DNA of 64,000 nt from Streptomyces sp. NBC_00425 (lineage in GTDB: Bacteria > Actinomycetota > Actinomycetes > Streptomycetales > Streptomycetaceae). The notes under the pieces are model-generated. The model was not told where the DNA came from, did not search any database, and saw nothing but the letters and a program-made list of their open reading frames with translations. A program made the position numbers and the translations under genes. Of the stretch, positions 34,198 to 45,245 are shown piece by piece. The stretch lies in NCBI RefSeq assembly GCF_036030735.1, contig NZ_CP107928.1, positions 3,224,001-3,288,000 of the forward strand, written 5' to 3'. The stretch's first letter is position 1. Each line of letters opens with the position of its first letter.

Positions 34198-35178
34198 TCA
34201 GCGGTTCCCGGAGTCCCCGGTCCGTCGGCGACGCCACAGGACCACTGGTACGACTCCGGCGAGGGCGAGACCCTGCGGCGCGACGGTGAGGGCCGCGGAC
34301 GCCGCGGACCGATCGTTCAGACCGGTCTGCTCGAAGGTGTCCGGCACCGGCAGCGTGCCCCAGTGGGTGATCGGCCAGGCCTTGACGATGGCACGGCCGA
34401 CGACCTGGTCGACGGGCACCATGCCGTGGTTCTTGTCCGACTGGTTGTACCGCGAGTCGCGCGAGTTCTGACGGTGGTCGCCCATCACCCAGACGTAGCC
34501 CTTGGGGACCTTGACCGAGAACTGACCGCCCTGGTCGTCCTGGCTGCACGGGGTGTTGCCGGGGTACACGTACGGCTCGTTCAGCGCCTTGCCGTTGACC
34601 GTGAGCGGGCCGGTGCCCTTGCAGGCGACGGTGTCGCCGCCGACGCCGATGACCCGCTTGATGAGGTCCTTCTCCTCCGCGGACGGCATCAGGCCGATCC
34701 AGCTGAGGACGGTCTGGAAGGCGTTCGGCTCGACGGTGTTCTCGCCCGCGAGCCAGTTGTCCGGGTCGTGGAAGACGATGACCTCGCCGCGCTCCGGCTC
34801 GGAGCCGAACCACGGGGTCAGCTTGTCGACGAGAACCCGGTCGCCGATCTTGAGGGTGTTCTCCATCGAGGCCGACGGGATGGAGAAGGCCTGCACCAGG
34901 AACGTCTTGATCAGCAGCGCGAGGACCAGCGCGATGCCGATCAGGATCGGCAGCTCCTTCCAGAAGGAGCGGGGCTTCTTCGCCTTCGGCGCCGGGCCGT
35001 CCGAACCGTCGCCGCCGGTGCGGGGCGGTTCGTCCGACGGCGGACCGTCGCCGCCCGCCACGGGGTCACTCCCGGAGGTCACGGCGCTGTCCGCGACCGG
35101 GTCGGCAGCGCCCACGGGGTGTCCGCGGTGCTCCTCGCCGTCGTGCCCGGACCGTGCGCCAACCGCCACATCCCCCAC
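34198..35178 (-). CDS. lepB: Signal peptidase I (third of the cluster)
   Basis: The 326-residue protein has a hydrophilic Gly/Pro/Asp-rich N-terminus (about 70 residues), a membrane helix (PILIGIALVLALLIKTFLV), the Ser in IPSASMENTL, the Lys in LIKRVIGVGGD, GDHRQNSRDSR and a C-terminal helix. The GTG at 35178 has a strong GAGGAG site, which supports the full 113-base overlap with the second lepB; a GTG at 35082 is an alternative. It has four signal peptidase neighbours on the same strand. Confidence 0.93.
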   Translation of the reverse strand: MGDVAVGARSGHDGEEHRGHPVGAADPVADSAVTSGSDPVAGGDGPPSDEPPRTGGDGSDGPAPKAKKPRSFWKELPILIGIALVLALLIKTFLVQAFSIPSASMENTLKIGDRVLVDKLTPWFGSEPERGEVIVFHDPDNWLAGENTVEPNAFQTVLSWIGLMPSAEEKDLIKRVIGVGGDTVACKGTGPLTVNGKALNEPYVYPGNTPCSQDDQGGQFSVKVPKGYVWVMGDHRQNSRDSRYNQSDKNHGMVPVDQVVGRAIVKAWPITHWGTLPVPDTFEQTGLNDRSAASAALTVAPQGLALAGVVPVVLWRRRRTGDSGNR

Positions 35179-36163
35179 GCCAACTCCTCACCTTGTGCCG
35201 CTGCCTGCCCCACATACGACGCAGGCCCACCACTCCCATAACGAGCGGGAGTTCCGCAGGGGTCGGGAGTCTTCCGATCGATCCGTTCGGACCGTCGGAA
35301 GCAACCCTATGCGACGGCTGGGCGGAGGCGGTCGCCGCGACGGCCGAGCCGGTCACCGACGAGAAAGTTTGCGGTTCCTTGAAACGGATCCAGTGCCCGA
35401 GGGGCCAGGCGATCACCATGGCCCGGCCGACCACCTCGTCCTCCGAGACGGTGCCGCCGTAGTCGGTGTTGCGATGCGCCCTGGAATCGGCGGAGTTGGC
35501 CCGGTGGTCGCCCATCACCCACAGCCGCCCCTGGGGGACGGTGATGTCGAACGGGTCGTCCGAGGGCGTGTTGCCGGGGTAGAGGTAGCTTCCCTCTTCC
35601 AGGGGAACGCCGTTGACGGTGACCCGCCCCTGGGTGTCGCAGCACTTGACGTGGTCGCCGCCCACCCCGACGACGCGCTTGATGAGGTCCTTCTCGTTGT
35701 CGGACGGCAGCAGACCGATGAAGGTGAGCCCTTCCTTGATCTGCTTGACGACGACCGGATCCGCCTTCTTGGCGGTGGTCTGCTCTCCGTCGAGCCAGCC
35801 GCCGGGGTCCTTGAAGACGACGACGTCGCCGCGCTCGGGCTTGGAGCCGAACCACGGGGTGAACTTGTCGACCAGGACGCGGTCGCCGATCCGGATCGTC
35901 TGCTCCATGGAGCCGGACGGGATCACGAAGGCCTGCACCAGGAAGGTCTTCAGCACCAGGGCTATCAGGACGGCGACGCCGACCAGCAGCGGTATCTCCC
36001 GCACGGCCGAGCGCCTGCGCTTGCGCTTGACCTTGCGCTGCAGCTTGCGCCGCTCCGCGCGGGAGCGGCCGGGGCCCGGACCGGAGGTGCGCCGGACGCC
36101 GGTGGGCAGGAGGTTGTCGGCGGCGCGGTCGGAGAGGCCGCGCGGCTTGCCGCGGTTACCCAC
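35066..36163 (-). CDS. lepB: Signal peptidase I (second of the cluster)
   Basis: The 365-residue protein has a basic N-terminus, a membrane helix (IPLLVGVAVLIALVLKTFLV), Ser in IPSGSMEQTI, Lys in LIKRVVGVGGD and GDHRANSADSR. Its last ~60 residues, after a second hydrophobic stretch, are Arg/Gly-rich, lie in the overlap with the next gene and look unconserved. It overlaps the first lepB end by 8 bases. The cysteine pair HVKCCD appears in this and the first enzyme. Confidence 0.92.
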   Translation of the reverse strand: MGNRGKPRGLSDRAADNLLPTGVRRTSGPGPGRSRAERRKLQRKVKRKRRRSAVREIPLLVGVAVLIALVLKTFLVQAFVIPSGSMEQTIRIGDRVLVDKFTPWFGSKPERGDVVVFKDPGGWLDGEQTTAKKADPVVVKQIKEGLTFIGLLPSDNEKDLIKRVVGVGGDHVKCCDTQGRVTVNGVPLEEGSYLYPGNTPSDDPFDITVPQGRLWVMGDHRANSADSRAHRNTDYGGTVSEDEVVGRAMVIAWPLGHWIRFKEPQTFSSVTGSAVAATASAQPSHRVASDGPNGSIGRLPTPAELPLVMGVVGLRRMWGRQRHKVRSWRGGCGGWRTVRARRRGAPRTPRGRCRPGRGQRRDLRE

Positions 36164-36887
36164 GGGCGCCCTCCGAGCCGGGCACGCGCGCGTAGGCGCT
36201 CGGACGCGAGAGTCGGGTGAGGTGGGCGAAGGGCCAGATGATCCAGTCGGCGCGGCCGATCACGTCGTCGACGGGGATCATGCCGCCGCCCGGTGAGCCC
36301 AGGTGGTCGCGGGAGTCGCTGGAGCGGCCGCGGTGGTCGCCCAGGACGAACAGGGCGCCGTCGGGCACGACCACGTCGAAGGCGGCCGTGGACGGGCTGT
36401 CGCCGGGATACAGGAATGTCGACTCGTCGACCGACCGGCCGTTCACCTGGATCCTCCCCTCCTTGTCGCAGCAGACCACGTGATCTCCCCCCACACCCAC
36501 GACGCGCTTGATGTAGTCGGAGTTCCCGAAGTACCCGGTGCCGTCGAACACGACGACGTCGCCGCGCCGCGGCTCGGCACCGAAACGGTACGCCAACTTA
36601 TTTACGAGAACGCGGTCACCGATCCTCAACGCGTTTTCCATGGATCCGCTGGGAATCTGGAATGGTTGCACCACGAAAGCGTTGAGGACGAGCAAAAACA
36701 GCAGGCAGACCAGCGCGGTCAGGCTGTAGCGGCCCCCGGGGACCCAGGACGCGATCCGTCCCGCCCACGCAAAACGCGACCGCCCCTCCGGTCCCTGCGG
36801 GTCCGCGGTCTCCTGGGAGACGTCGGCGGCCACGGAAGGGCGGGAGGAGCGATCGCGCTCCGGCGTCGGCTGAGCTTCGGTGTCCAT
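36156..36887 (-). CDS. lepB: Signal peptidase I (first of the cluster)
   Basis: The 243-residue protein has a membrane helix (about 52-72, LTALVCLLFLLVLNAFVV), the Ser in IPSGSMENAL, Lys in YIKRVVGVGGD, and GDHRGRSSDSRDH. It lacks a clear C-terminal helix. It begins 45 bases after rplS and starts the run of four lepB genes, in line with the multiple type I signal peptidases described in Streptomyces. Confidence 0.93.
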   Translation of the reverse strand: MDTEAQPTPERDRSSRPSVAADVSQETADPQGPEGRSRFAWAGRIASWVPGGRYSLTALVCLLFLLVLNAFVVQPFQIPSGSMENALRIGDRVLVNKLAYRFGAEPRRGDVVVFDGTGYFGNSDYIKRVVGVGGDHVVCCDKEGRIQVNGRSVDESTFLYPGDSPSTAAFDVVVPDGALFVLGDHRGRSSDSRDHLGSPGGGMIPVDDVIGRADWIIWPFAHLTRLSRPSAYARVPGSEGARG

Positions 36888-36932
36888 CGGGGCCAGATGT
36901 TATCCGGCCCCTCCACGAACTCCGGAAGGCGC

Positions 36933-37283
36933 TCAGTTGTCGCGCTTCTCCTTGATCTTCGCGGCCTTGCCGCGCAGCTCACGGAGGTAGTAGAGCTTGG
37001 CGCGACGGACGTCACCGCGGGTCACGAGCTCGATCTTCTCGACGATCGGGGTGTGCACCGGGAAGGTGCGCTCGACGCCGACGGAGAAGGAGACCTTGCG
37101 GACCGTGAAGGTCTCGCGGACGCCGGCGCCCTGGCGGCGGATGACCACGCCCTTGAACTGCTGCACACGGGAGCGGTTGCCCTCGATGACGCGCACGTGG
37201 ACGTTGACGGTGTCGCCCGGGCGGAAGGCCGGAACGTCGCTGCGCAGCGACGCGGCGTCGACGGAGTCGAGCAGGTGAGACAT
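36933..37283 (-). CDS. rplS: 50S ribosomal protein L19
   Basis: The 116-residue protein (start ATG 37283, [17 protein letters not shown]) matches L19, which sits at the subunit interface: [40 protein letters not shown] and the basic C-terminus [14 protein letters not shown]. The length equals the Streptomyces protein. It lies between trmD and the lepB genes, with a small hairpin in its leader. Confidence 0.97.
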   Translation of the reverse strand: MSHLLDSVDAASLRSDVPAFRPGDTVNVHVRVIEGNRSRVQQFKGVVIRRQGAGVRETFTVRKVSFSVGVERTFPVHTPIVEKIELVTRGDVRRAKLYYLRELRGKAAKIKEKRDN

Positions 37284-37376
37284 TTCGTCTGCTTTCTTCG
37301 CTGATGCCACAGGTCATCAACGGAACTAGATGTTCGAGGATTGAGTGCCGTGTGCCCGTCGAGGCGGGCGTCGTGT

Positions 37377-37391
37377 CCCCCTGCGGCAGGG
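37377..37391 (-). promoter_or_regulatory. Small hairpin in the rplS leader
   Basis: CCCCTG and CAGGGG flank a 3-base loop between trmD and rplS. It is short and could be a partial terminator or part of an L19 leader. Confidence 0.3.
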
Positions 37392-37420
37392 GCGCACACC
37401 GGACGGCGCACAACAGCGTC

Positions 37421-38254
37421 CTATTCTTCCACGCCGTCGGTCCTGCGCCAAAATCGGCCGTACGGCGCACCCTCCGGGTCGGGCGTCCAGCCCAGGATGG
37501 AGAGCATCTCGCGGTCCTTCTTGTCGAAGGACGCGGGTGCGCAGCGCTCGATCAGGTCGGGCCGGTGGGCCGTCGTGCGCCGCAGGGCCTCGTCACGGCG
37601 CCATCGGGCGATCTTCCCGTGGTGGCCGCTGAGCAGCACCTCGGGGATCTCCCGGCCGCGCCAGGCGGGCGGCTTGGTATAGACGGGGCCTTCGAGGAGG
37701 TTGGCCATCGCGCCGGGGGCGAAGGAGTCGTCGCGGTGGGACTCGGCGTTGCCGAGCACGCCGGGCAGCAGTCGTGCGACGGCCTCGGTGACGACGAGGA
37801 CGGCCGCCTCCCCGCCGGCCAGCACGTAGTCGCCGATGGACACCTCGTAGACGGGGATCCGGGCGGCGTACTCGTCGACGACCCGCCGGTCGATGCCCTC
37901 GTAGCGGGCCGGCGTGAAGATCAGCCAGGGGCGCCCGGACAGCTCGACGGCCAGTTCCTGGGTGAAGGGCCGGCCGCTGGGGGTGGGGACGACGATCGCC
38001 GGGGCGTGCGCGCCCCGCTCGTAACCGTCGGCGAGGACGGAGTCGAGGGCGTCGCCCCACGGGTCGGTCTTCATGACCATTCCGGGGCCGCCGCCGTAGG
38101 GGGTGTCGTCGACCGTGTTGTGCCGGTCGTACGTCCACTCCCGCAGGTCGTGCACCCGCACGTCGAGCTGCCCGCGGGCGCGTGCCTTGCCGACGAGGGA
38201 GACGTTCAGCGGCTCCAGGTACTCGGGGAAGATCGTGACGACGTCGAGGCGCAT
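37421..38254 (-). CDS. trmD: tRNA (guanine37-N1)-methyltransferase
   Basis: The 277-residue SPOUT methyltransferase modifies G37 of tRNAs to prevent frameshifting. Hallmarks are [34 protein letters not shown], the knot segment IGDYVLAGGEAAVLVV and YTKPPAWRGREIPEVLLSGH. The ATG overlaps the rimM stop (TGATG), showing coupling. It is in the conserved rpsP-khpA-rimM-trmD-rplS order. Confidence 0.97.
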   Translation of the reverse strand: MRLDVVTIFPEYLEPLNVSLVGKARARGQLDVRVHDLREWTYDRHNTVDDTPYGGGPGMVMKTDPWGDALDSVLADGYERGAHAPAIVVPTPSGRPFTQELAVELSGRPWLIFTPARYEGIDRRVVDEYAARIPVYEVSIGDYVLAGGEAAVLVVTEAVARLLPGVLGNAESHRDDSFAPGAMANLLEGPVYTKPPAWRGREIPEVLLSGHHGKIARWRRDEALRRTTAHRPDLIERCAPASFDKKDREMLSILGWTPDPEGAPYGRFWRRTDGVEE

Positions 38255-38808
38255 CAGGACTCTTCTCCGGCCGGGTCCCGGGTGCCGGCCACCTCGGCCC
38301 GGTCGTCGATGAGACCGGGAGGCGGGTCGATGACCGCCCGCTGCTCCTCGAGGTCGATCTCGGTGACGATCGACTCGACGAACGGGATCATCACCTCGCT
38401 GCCGTCGGGCCGCTCGACGATGAAGAGGTCCTGGGAGGGCAGATGCGAGATCTCGGTGATCCGGCCGACCTCGGCGCCGTCCACGGTGACCACGTCCAGG
38501 TCCATCAGCTGATGGTCGTAGTACTCGCCCTCCTCCTCGGGCAGCTCCTCGGGATCGACCTCGGCGATCAGGAGGGTGTTGCGCAGGGCCTCGGCGGCGT
38601 TGCGGTCGCGCACGCCCTCGAAGCGCAGGAGGAGGCGGCCGCTGTGGACGCGGCCGGTCTCGATGGTCAGCGGGCCGGTCGGGGCCGGGTCCGTGAACAG
38701 GACGGCGCCGGGTGCGAGCCGCAGCTCCGGCTCGTCGGTGCGTACCTCGACGGTGACCTCGCCCTTGATGCCGTGGGCGCGGCCGATCCGCGCGACTACG
38801 AGCTGCAC
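38254..38808 (-). CDS. rimM: 16S rRNA processing protein RimM
   Basis: The 184-residue protein assists 30S maturation and binds S19. The N-terminal RimM domain starts [20 protein letters not shown], and a C-terminal PRC-barrel ([20 protein letters not shown], then [14 protein letters not shown]) follows. The GTG start at 38808 gives the usual N-terminus. A Pro/Asp-rich tail closes it. It is coupled to trmD. Confidence 0.96.
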   Translation of the reverse strand: MQLVVARIGRAHGIKGEVTVEVRTDEPELRLAPGAVLFTDPAPTGPLTIETGRVHSGRLLLRFEGVRDRNAAEALRNTLLIAEVDPEELPEEEGEYYDHQLMDLDVVTVDGAEVGRITEISHLPSQDLFIVERPDGSEVMIPFVESIVTEIDLEEQRAVIDPPPGLIDDRAEVAGTRDPAGEES

Positions 38809-38924
38809 TTCTGAAGATCTCCTGTCGTGCCTGTCGGTGCCTGTCGTCACGAGTGCCGTAACGACTGCGGGCCGGGGACGGCCCAGTGGCCTTCCCCGGC
38901 CCGAGCCGGTGGTGCTCAAACGCG

Positions 38925-39164
38925 TCAGCGGACGTGATCCACGTCGACGAGGTCGACACGGACGCCCCGGCCGCCGATGGCGCCCACGACGGTGCGCAGA
39001 GCGCGTGCGGTGCGGCCGTTGCGGCCGATCACCTTCCCGAGGTCGTCCGGGTGGACACGGACCTCGAGCACCCGCCCGCGGCGCAGGTTGCGCGAGGCGA
39101 CCTGCACATCGTCGGGGTTGTCGACGATGCCCTTCACGAGGTGCTCAAGCGCCTCTTCGAGCAT
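38925..39164 (-). CDS. KH-domain RNA-binding protein (KhpA)
   Basis: The 79-residue protein is a single KH domain with the GXXG loop in [20 protein letters not shown]. KhpA-type proteins bind RNA, often with KhpB, and influence cell division and ribosome-related functions. It lies 5 bases after rpsP and before rimM, the usual place in this ribosomal operon. Confidence 0.95.
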   Translation of the reverse strand: MLEEALEHLVKGIVDNPDDVQVASRNLRRGRVLEVRVHPDDLGKVIGRNGRTARALRTVVGAIGGRGVRVDLVDVDHVR

Positions 39165-39169
39165 GCTGC

Positions 39170-39592
39170 TCAGGCCTCGGTCGACTCAGAGGACTCGGCG
39201 GCAGCCTCGTCCTTCTTCTCGGCCTTCTTCTTCTGGGTGATGGCCTCACCCTTGCCCGAGTCGTCGCCACCGAGGGCCTCGAACGACGGGCGGGCCTTCT
39301 TCGGCTCGGCGACGAGCAGCGGAGCCGGGGCGGGCTCGCCCTTGAACTTCTGCCAGTCGCCGGTCTTCTTCAGGATGGCGAGGACGGGCTCGGTCGGCTG
39401 CGCGCCGACACCCAGCCAGTAGGCGACGCGGTCGGCGTCCACCTCCATGACGGACGGGTGGTACGTCGGCTGGTACTTGCCGATCTCCTCGATCGCACGG
39501 CCGTCACGACGGGTGCGGGAGTCGGCGACGACGATGCGGTAGTGAGGCGAACGGATCTTGCCCAGACGCTTCAGCTTGATCTTGACTGCCAC
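39170..39592 (-). CDS. rpsP: 30S ribosomal protein S16
   Basis: The 140-residue protein begins [20 protein letters not shown] and continues [20 protein letters not shown], as expected for S16. The last ~50 residues form an Ala/Glu/Lys-rich extension found in actinobacteria. The start is a GTG at 39592. It leads the operon that continues to the signal peptidases. Confidence 0.96.
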   Translation of the reverse strand: MAVKIKLKRLGKIRSPHYRIVVADSRTRRDGRAIEEIGKYQPTYHPSVMEVDADRVAYWLGVGAQPTEPVLAILKKTGDWQKFKGEPAPAPLLVAEPKKARPSFEALGGDDSGKGEAITQKKKAEKKDEAAAESSESTEA

Positions 39593-40018
39593 GGAAGTGG
39601 TGTCTCCTGGTCTTGACGTGGTTGGGCACGGCGAGATGGCCGCGTGGGGTTGCGGTACCCGAGTGCCCGATGGACGCGTCAGCCGGAGGAGAGAGGGGTC
39701 CTGTGCGACTGTCGAGTACAGCTGACCATTGTGCCATACCCGGCGGGTCGCCTCGGCCGAGGGTCGGCGGCGCCCGGGCACGGCTGAGCGGCACCCGGCG
39801 CGGGCGCGTCGGACGCGCGGCCCGGCGCAGCGGGGCGCCGGGCCGCGTCCGGCAGCGGCCCCTGAAGGTCCCCCGGGCCCGTGGGGCGCCGGGGGAGGCA
39901 CTGCTGAACGCGGCGGACGGGCGCCCCGCCCGCGTCGTGGACCGGCAGCCACGAGATGCCGGTACCGGACCGCCCTCGGCCGGAGCCAGGGCCGGTCGTC
40001 TGGAACAGGGCCCGACGC
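39593..40018 (-). promoter_or_regulatory. rpsP upstream region with large hairpin
   Basis: This 426-base gap contains no credible gene. A large hairpin at 39810-39851 (right arm GCGCCGGGCCGCGTCCG, left arm identical in complement but for a 2-base bulge) probably terminates the upstream metallopeptidase. The promoter for rpsP must lie between it and 39593. Confidence 0.55.
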
Positions 40019-40615
40019 CTAGGCCGCGCCGACGATCTCCGGGATCCGGAACGGCTTGCCGCAGCCCCCGCACACGATCGGCGCCTGGGCCAGGACCGAC
40101 GGCACGACCCGGACGTTGCGCCCGCAGTCGCAGACGGCCTTGACGCGGACGCCTCCGCCGGAGGAGCCGTGCCGGGCGGCCGGGCCCCGGAAGGTGCGGG
40201 CGGTGTCGGCGGAGGTGGCCGCCGTGTGCGCCTTGAGGGCCCGCTGCAGGCGCTCGATCGTCGGGCGGTAGCGGCGCTTGGCCTCGGGGTTGAGCGTGAC
40301 CAGCGAGAAGCCGCTGCTGGGGTGCGGTTCCTCGGGGTGGTCCAGCCCCATCTCCTCGGCGATCGCGAGGAATCTGCGGTTGTGGTAGCGGCCGGCACGG
40401 GAGGTGTCGCGCACGCCGCGGGCGGCGGCGATGCCATGGACTGCCTCATGAAGCAGTCGCTCGAAGGAGAGCTCGTGACCGCAGGCGGACGACGACTCCC
40501 CGATCAGGGACTCTGGCGCGGCGAGATCCGGCAGCTCGGGGTGGTACCGCTGAATGTCGGCCCACGCCTCTGCCAGCTCTGCGGCGAGAACTGGTGGTGT
40601 CTGTGTCGTGCTCAC
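40019..40615 (-). CDS. SprT-like zinc metallopeptidase-type protein
   Basis: The 198-residue protein has a metal-binding HEAVH (residues 56-60), a further His downstream (YHNRRFLAIAEEMGL) and a C-terminal four-Cys ribbon (VCDCGRNVRV ... VCGGCGKPFRI). This resembles SprT/Wss1-type proteins. From memory, Streptomyces and phage-related genomes encode such proteins as orphan hypotheticals. The substrate is unknown. It starts with GTG behind a hairpin-containing leader. The upstream region includes an AT-rich AAATAATTTG stretch. Confidence 0.75.
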   Translation of the reverse strand: MSTTQTPPVLAAELAEAWADIQRYHPELPDLAAPESLIGESSSACGHELSFERLLHEAVHGIAAARGVRDTSRAGRYHNRRFLAIAEEMGLDHPEEPHPSSGFSLVTLNPEAKRRYRPTIERLQRALKAHTAATSADTARTFRGPAARHGSSGGGVRVKAVCDCGRNVRVVPSVLAQAPIVCGGCGKPFRIPEIVGAA

Positions 40616-40631
40616 GTAATGACAACGAGCG

Positions 40632-40665
40632 GGGGTGCCCCAGTGTTCCTATTCCGGGGCATCCC
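40632..40665. other. Imperfect hairpin upstream of the metallopeptidase gene
   Basis: GGGGTGCCCC and GGGGCATCCC face each other across 14 bases, followed on the plus strand by AAATAATTTG. It lies in the leader or promoter region of the minus-strand gene. Confidence 0.35.
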
Positions 40666-40876
40666 AAATAATTTGCACGTACCCGTCAGTCGGCACTGAT
40701 GCGTCCGGACGAGGGCGGGTGCGCTGATCTGCGGAGAAGCCTCACAGCTCGTACCAAGCTGGTGCGTAGTCCCCGGTACGACCCGGCGCGTAGACCATGT
40801 CCGCACGCCGGGGCGCGGAGGTCTTCCGGGGGCGCAAGGGGCGTTTCGGCCGCTCTCGCGCGCGGAGGGCGCCGCC

Positions 40877-41931
40877 TCAGTAAGCGCGTGCCACGACCGC
40901 GACGTTACCGGGGGCGTCCTCGTCGTCCGGCACCGACCCGTCCTCGGCGACGAGACACCGTACGGTCAGCGACTGCTGCTCGGCCAGTCCGGCCTCGCCT
41001 TCTGCGCCGAGGGCCGCCCACGGCAGGCGCGCCCAGCCGCCGGCGCCGACCGCCTCGACGGCTTCCCCGACCGTCGCCACGTCGGCCGTCCGCGACTCGC
41101 GGCGCTCGCGCGACTGCCGCAGCAGCAGCGCCTGGTCCTCCTCGAGGACGGCGGGCAGCAGATCGGCGAGCGCGTCGACCGCCACCGGCTCCTTGCCTCC
41201 CGCGATGCGGCGGACCAGCATCGCCGTGCCGCCGGCCAGGTCGCGGGGCCCGATCTCGACGCGCACCGGCACGCCCTTGAGCTCCCAGTCGACCGCGCGC
41301 CGGCCGAACGGGACGTCGGTGCGGTCGTCGACCCGGACGCGCAGTCCCGCCGCCGTCAGCCGGTCGCCGAGCTCGCGGACCTTGGCCAGAACCGCCTCGT
41401 CGTCCTTGACCGCCAGGACGACGACCTGGATCTGCGCCAGCCGCGGCGGCACCCGCAGCCCGTCGTCGTCGCCGTGGGTCATCACCAGGGCGCCGATCAT
41501 GCGGGTGGTCGAACCCCAGGAGGTCTGCCAGACCAGCTCCCGCGTGCCGTCCCTGGACAGGTACCGGGTGTCGAAGGCCTTGGCGAAGTTCTGGCCCAGC
41601 TCATGGCTGGTGACCATCTGGAGGGCCTTGCCTTCGCCCATCATGCTCTCGAGGGTGAGCGTGTTGACGGCGCCCGCGAAACGCTCCTTCGCCGTCTTGC
41701 GGCCGGCGACGAAGTCGATCGCCAGCACGTTCTCCAGAAAGTCCCCGTAGACCTCGTGGTGGATGCGCGCGGCGAAGTCACGGGCCTCCTCGTACGTGGC
41801 GTGCGCGGTGTGGCCCTCCTGCCAGAGGAACTCGGACGTGCGCAGGAACAGACGGGGGCGCAGCTCCCAACGGACCACATCCAGCGAGGGAAGTCCTCCG
41901 CCCGCGGGGTGAGAACGGGTGCCTTGGCCAT
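40877..41931 (-). pseudogene. Decayed prolyl-tRNA synthetase (internal deletion and frameshift)
   Basis: The frame begins correctly at ATG 41931 (MAKAPVLTPRAEDFPRW), then leaves frame. The remaining ~334 residues continue in another frame from VVRWELRPRLFLRTSEFL, with class II motif 2, motif 3 (WQTSWGSTTRMIGALVMTHG), the anticodon-binding domain and the C-terminal end. Against the known archaeal-type ProRS from memory, about 120 residues are missing between PRW and VVRW, including class II motif 1 and the proline-binding TxE segment. The deletion is not a multiple of three. It cannot make an active enzyme as written; a sequencing or assembly error must be excluded. Confidence 0.8.
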
Positions 41932-42131
41932 GGCGCGATGGTACGGGTCCACGTTGCCGGAATGTGAATTCTCGCCACGGGCACATGCCGTCCTCAAGCA
42001 GGGCTCCGCAACCCCTGGACGCGGCCGCGGACGGGGAGTTACCTGGCATACAGGGGCGGTGCCTGAGCACTGCACGGGGGCCCACTGATCGGGTACAGCA
42101 GCAGACTCTCGGCGGATTGGGGCGCTTTTCC

Positions 42132-42992
42132 ATGACACCTGTGCTCGTGCGACAGCACCTGCCTCACGCGGGGCCGGCGCCCCGCGCGGATCTGGGTGCA
42201 CGCGCGCGTGACTGGTCCGAGATCCAGGAACGGATGCTGGTTCCGCTCTACGAGGCCGTCTACGAGCGGCTGGACGTGGGGCCGGGCACCCGGCTCCTCT
42301 CCCTCGGCTCCGGCTCCGGGCTCGCCCTCGTGATGGCGGCCTCCAGAGGCGCGGCCCTCACCGGCGTCGAGTCCTCCTCCCCGGCACGGCTGGCCCTTGC
42401 GCGTGAGCGGCTGCTCGTGCGGGAGAGCTGGGGGGCACACGCGCGTGCGGACATCCGGCTCACCGACCGGCTGCCCACGGACCGGGCGGGGGCGCAGGCG
42501 CCCCCGTACACCCTGGTCACGGCCTTCGAGCCGATCGGACGCGTGGCCGGCGACACGGAGGAACTGGCCGGGCTGCTGGCGGCGGCGACGCCGCTCGCCC
42601 GGCGCGGCGCACCCGTGGTGCTCGTCGGCTGGGGTCCGCCCGAGCGCTGCGCCACCACGGCGGTGCTCCGGGTCGCGGCGAAGGCGGCGGAACAGGACCG
42701 CGGCACGGTCCGGCTGCGCCCCGCGCTCCGCGACGACCTCGAGGACGTCGCCCGGCGGGCCGGGCTGCGGCCGGACGGATCGGGCCGGGTGGCCTGTCCG
42801 TTCGGGTACGCCGACGTGGACAGCGCCCTCAAGGGGCTGCTCTCCACGGGTCTGTTCGACGCGGCGGTCGCGGCGACCGACCAGGCGCAGGTCGAGAAGG
42901 AGACGGCGGAAGCGCTCCACCCGTACCGACGGCCGGACGGCACGGTCTGGATGCCGAACGTGTTCCGGTACCTGATCGCACGGACCCCGTGA
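42132..42992 (+). CDS. SAM-dependent methyltransferase
   Basis: The 286-residue protein has a class I methyltransferase fold with motif I TRLLSLGSGSGLALVMAASR and the acidic end of strand 2 in LTGVESSSPARLALARERL. The N-terminus (HLPHAGPAPRADLGARARDW) and C-terminus lack further recognised domains. The substrate is unknown. It is divergent from the ProRS remnant and convergent with ftsH. The ATG follows gctttt, not a strong ribosome site, so the start is less certain. Confidence 0.75.
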   Translation: MTPVLVRQHLPHAGPAPRADLGARARDWSEIQERMLVPLYEAVYERLDVGPGTRLLSLGSGSGLALVMAASRGAALTGVESSSPARLALARERLLVRESWGAHARADIRLTDRLPTDRAGAQAPPYTLVTAFEPIGRVAGDTEELAGLLAAATPLARRGAPVVLVGWGPPERCATTAVLRVAAKAAEQDRGTVRLRPALRDDLEDVARRAGLRPDGSGRVACPFGYADVDSALKGLLSTGLFDAAVAATDQAQVEKETAEALHPYRRPDGTVWMPNVFRYLIARTP

Positions 42993-43052
42993 GCGCACGC
43001 CCCCTTCGCCGGAGGCCGTGCGGTCCACCAGACCGCTTCCCGGTCCGGGTCC

Positions 43053-43098
43053 ACCTCCCGGCCCGGCTCGACCTCCCGGCCCGGCTCGACCTCCCGGC
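43053..43098. repeat. 18-base tandem repeat between two convergent genes
   Basis: cctcccggcccggctcga is present twice in tandem (43053-43088), with a partial third copy. It is non-coding, between the methyltransferase and ftsH stop codons. Confidence 0.7.
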
Positions 43099-43197
43099 CG
43101 ACCCGCCCTCCGTCCCGGGACCAGCCTGCGTCCGGGTGCGGTCCATGGTCGGGAGAACGGCCCGTGGCCGGGCCCGGGGGTGTGGCCGGGTCCGGGT

Positions 43198-45138
<1,941 letters not shown>

Positions 45139-45200
45139 ATCTGGACGCTACGACAGAGCGCCGGGCACGGCATGCGCTGAGGGTCGCACCGAAACGCGCC

Positions 45201-45230
45201 AGGGCGCCCTCCGGCACGGGAGGACGCCCT
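45201..45230 (-). terminator. Hairpin after ffh
   Basis: AGGGCG-c-CCTCC pairs with GGAGG-a-CGCCCT around a short loop, between the ffh stop and the ftsH start. It probably terminates ffh. Confidence 0.65.
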
Positions 45231-45245
45231 CGGCGGCTGACGGAA

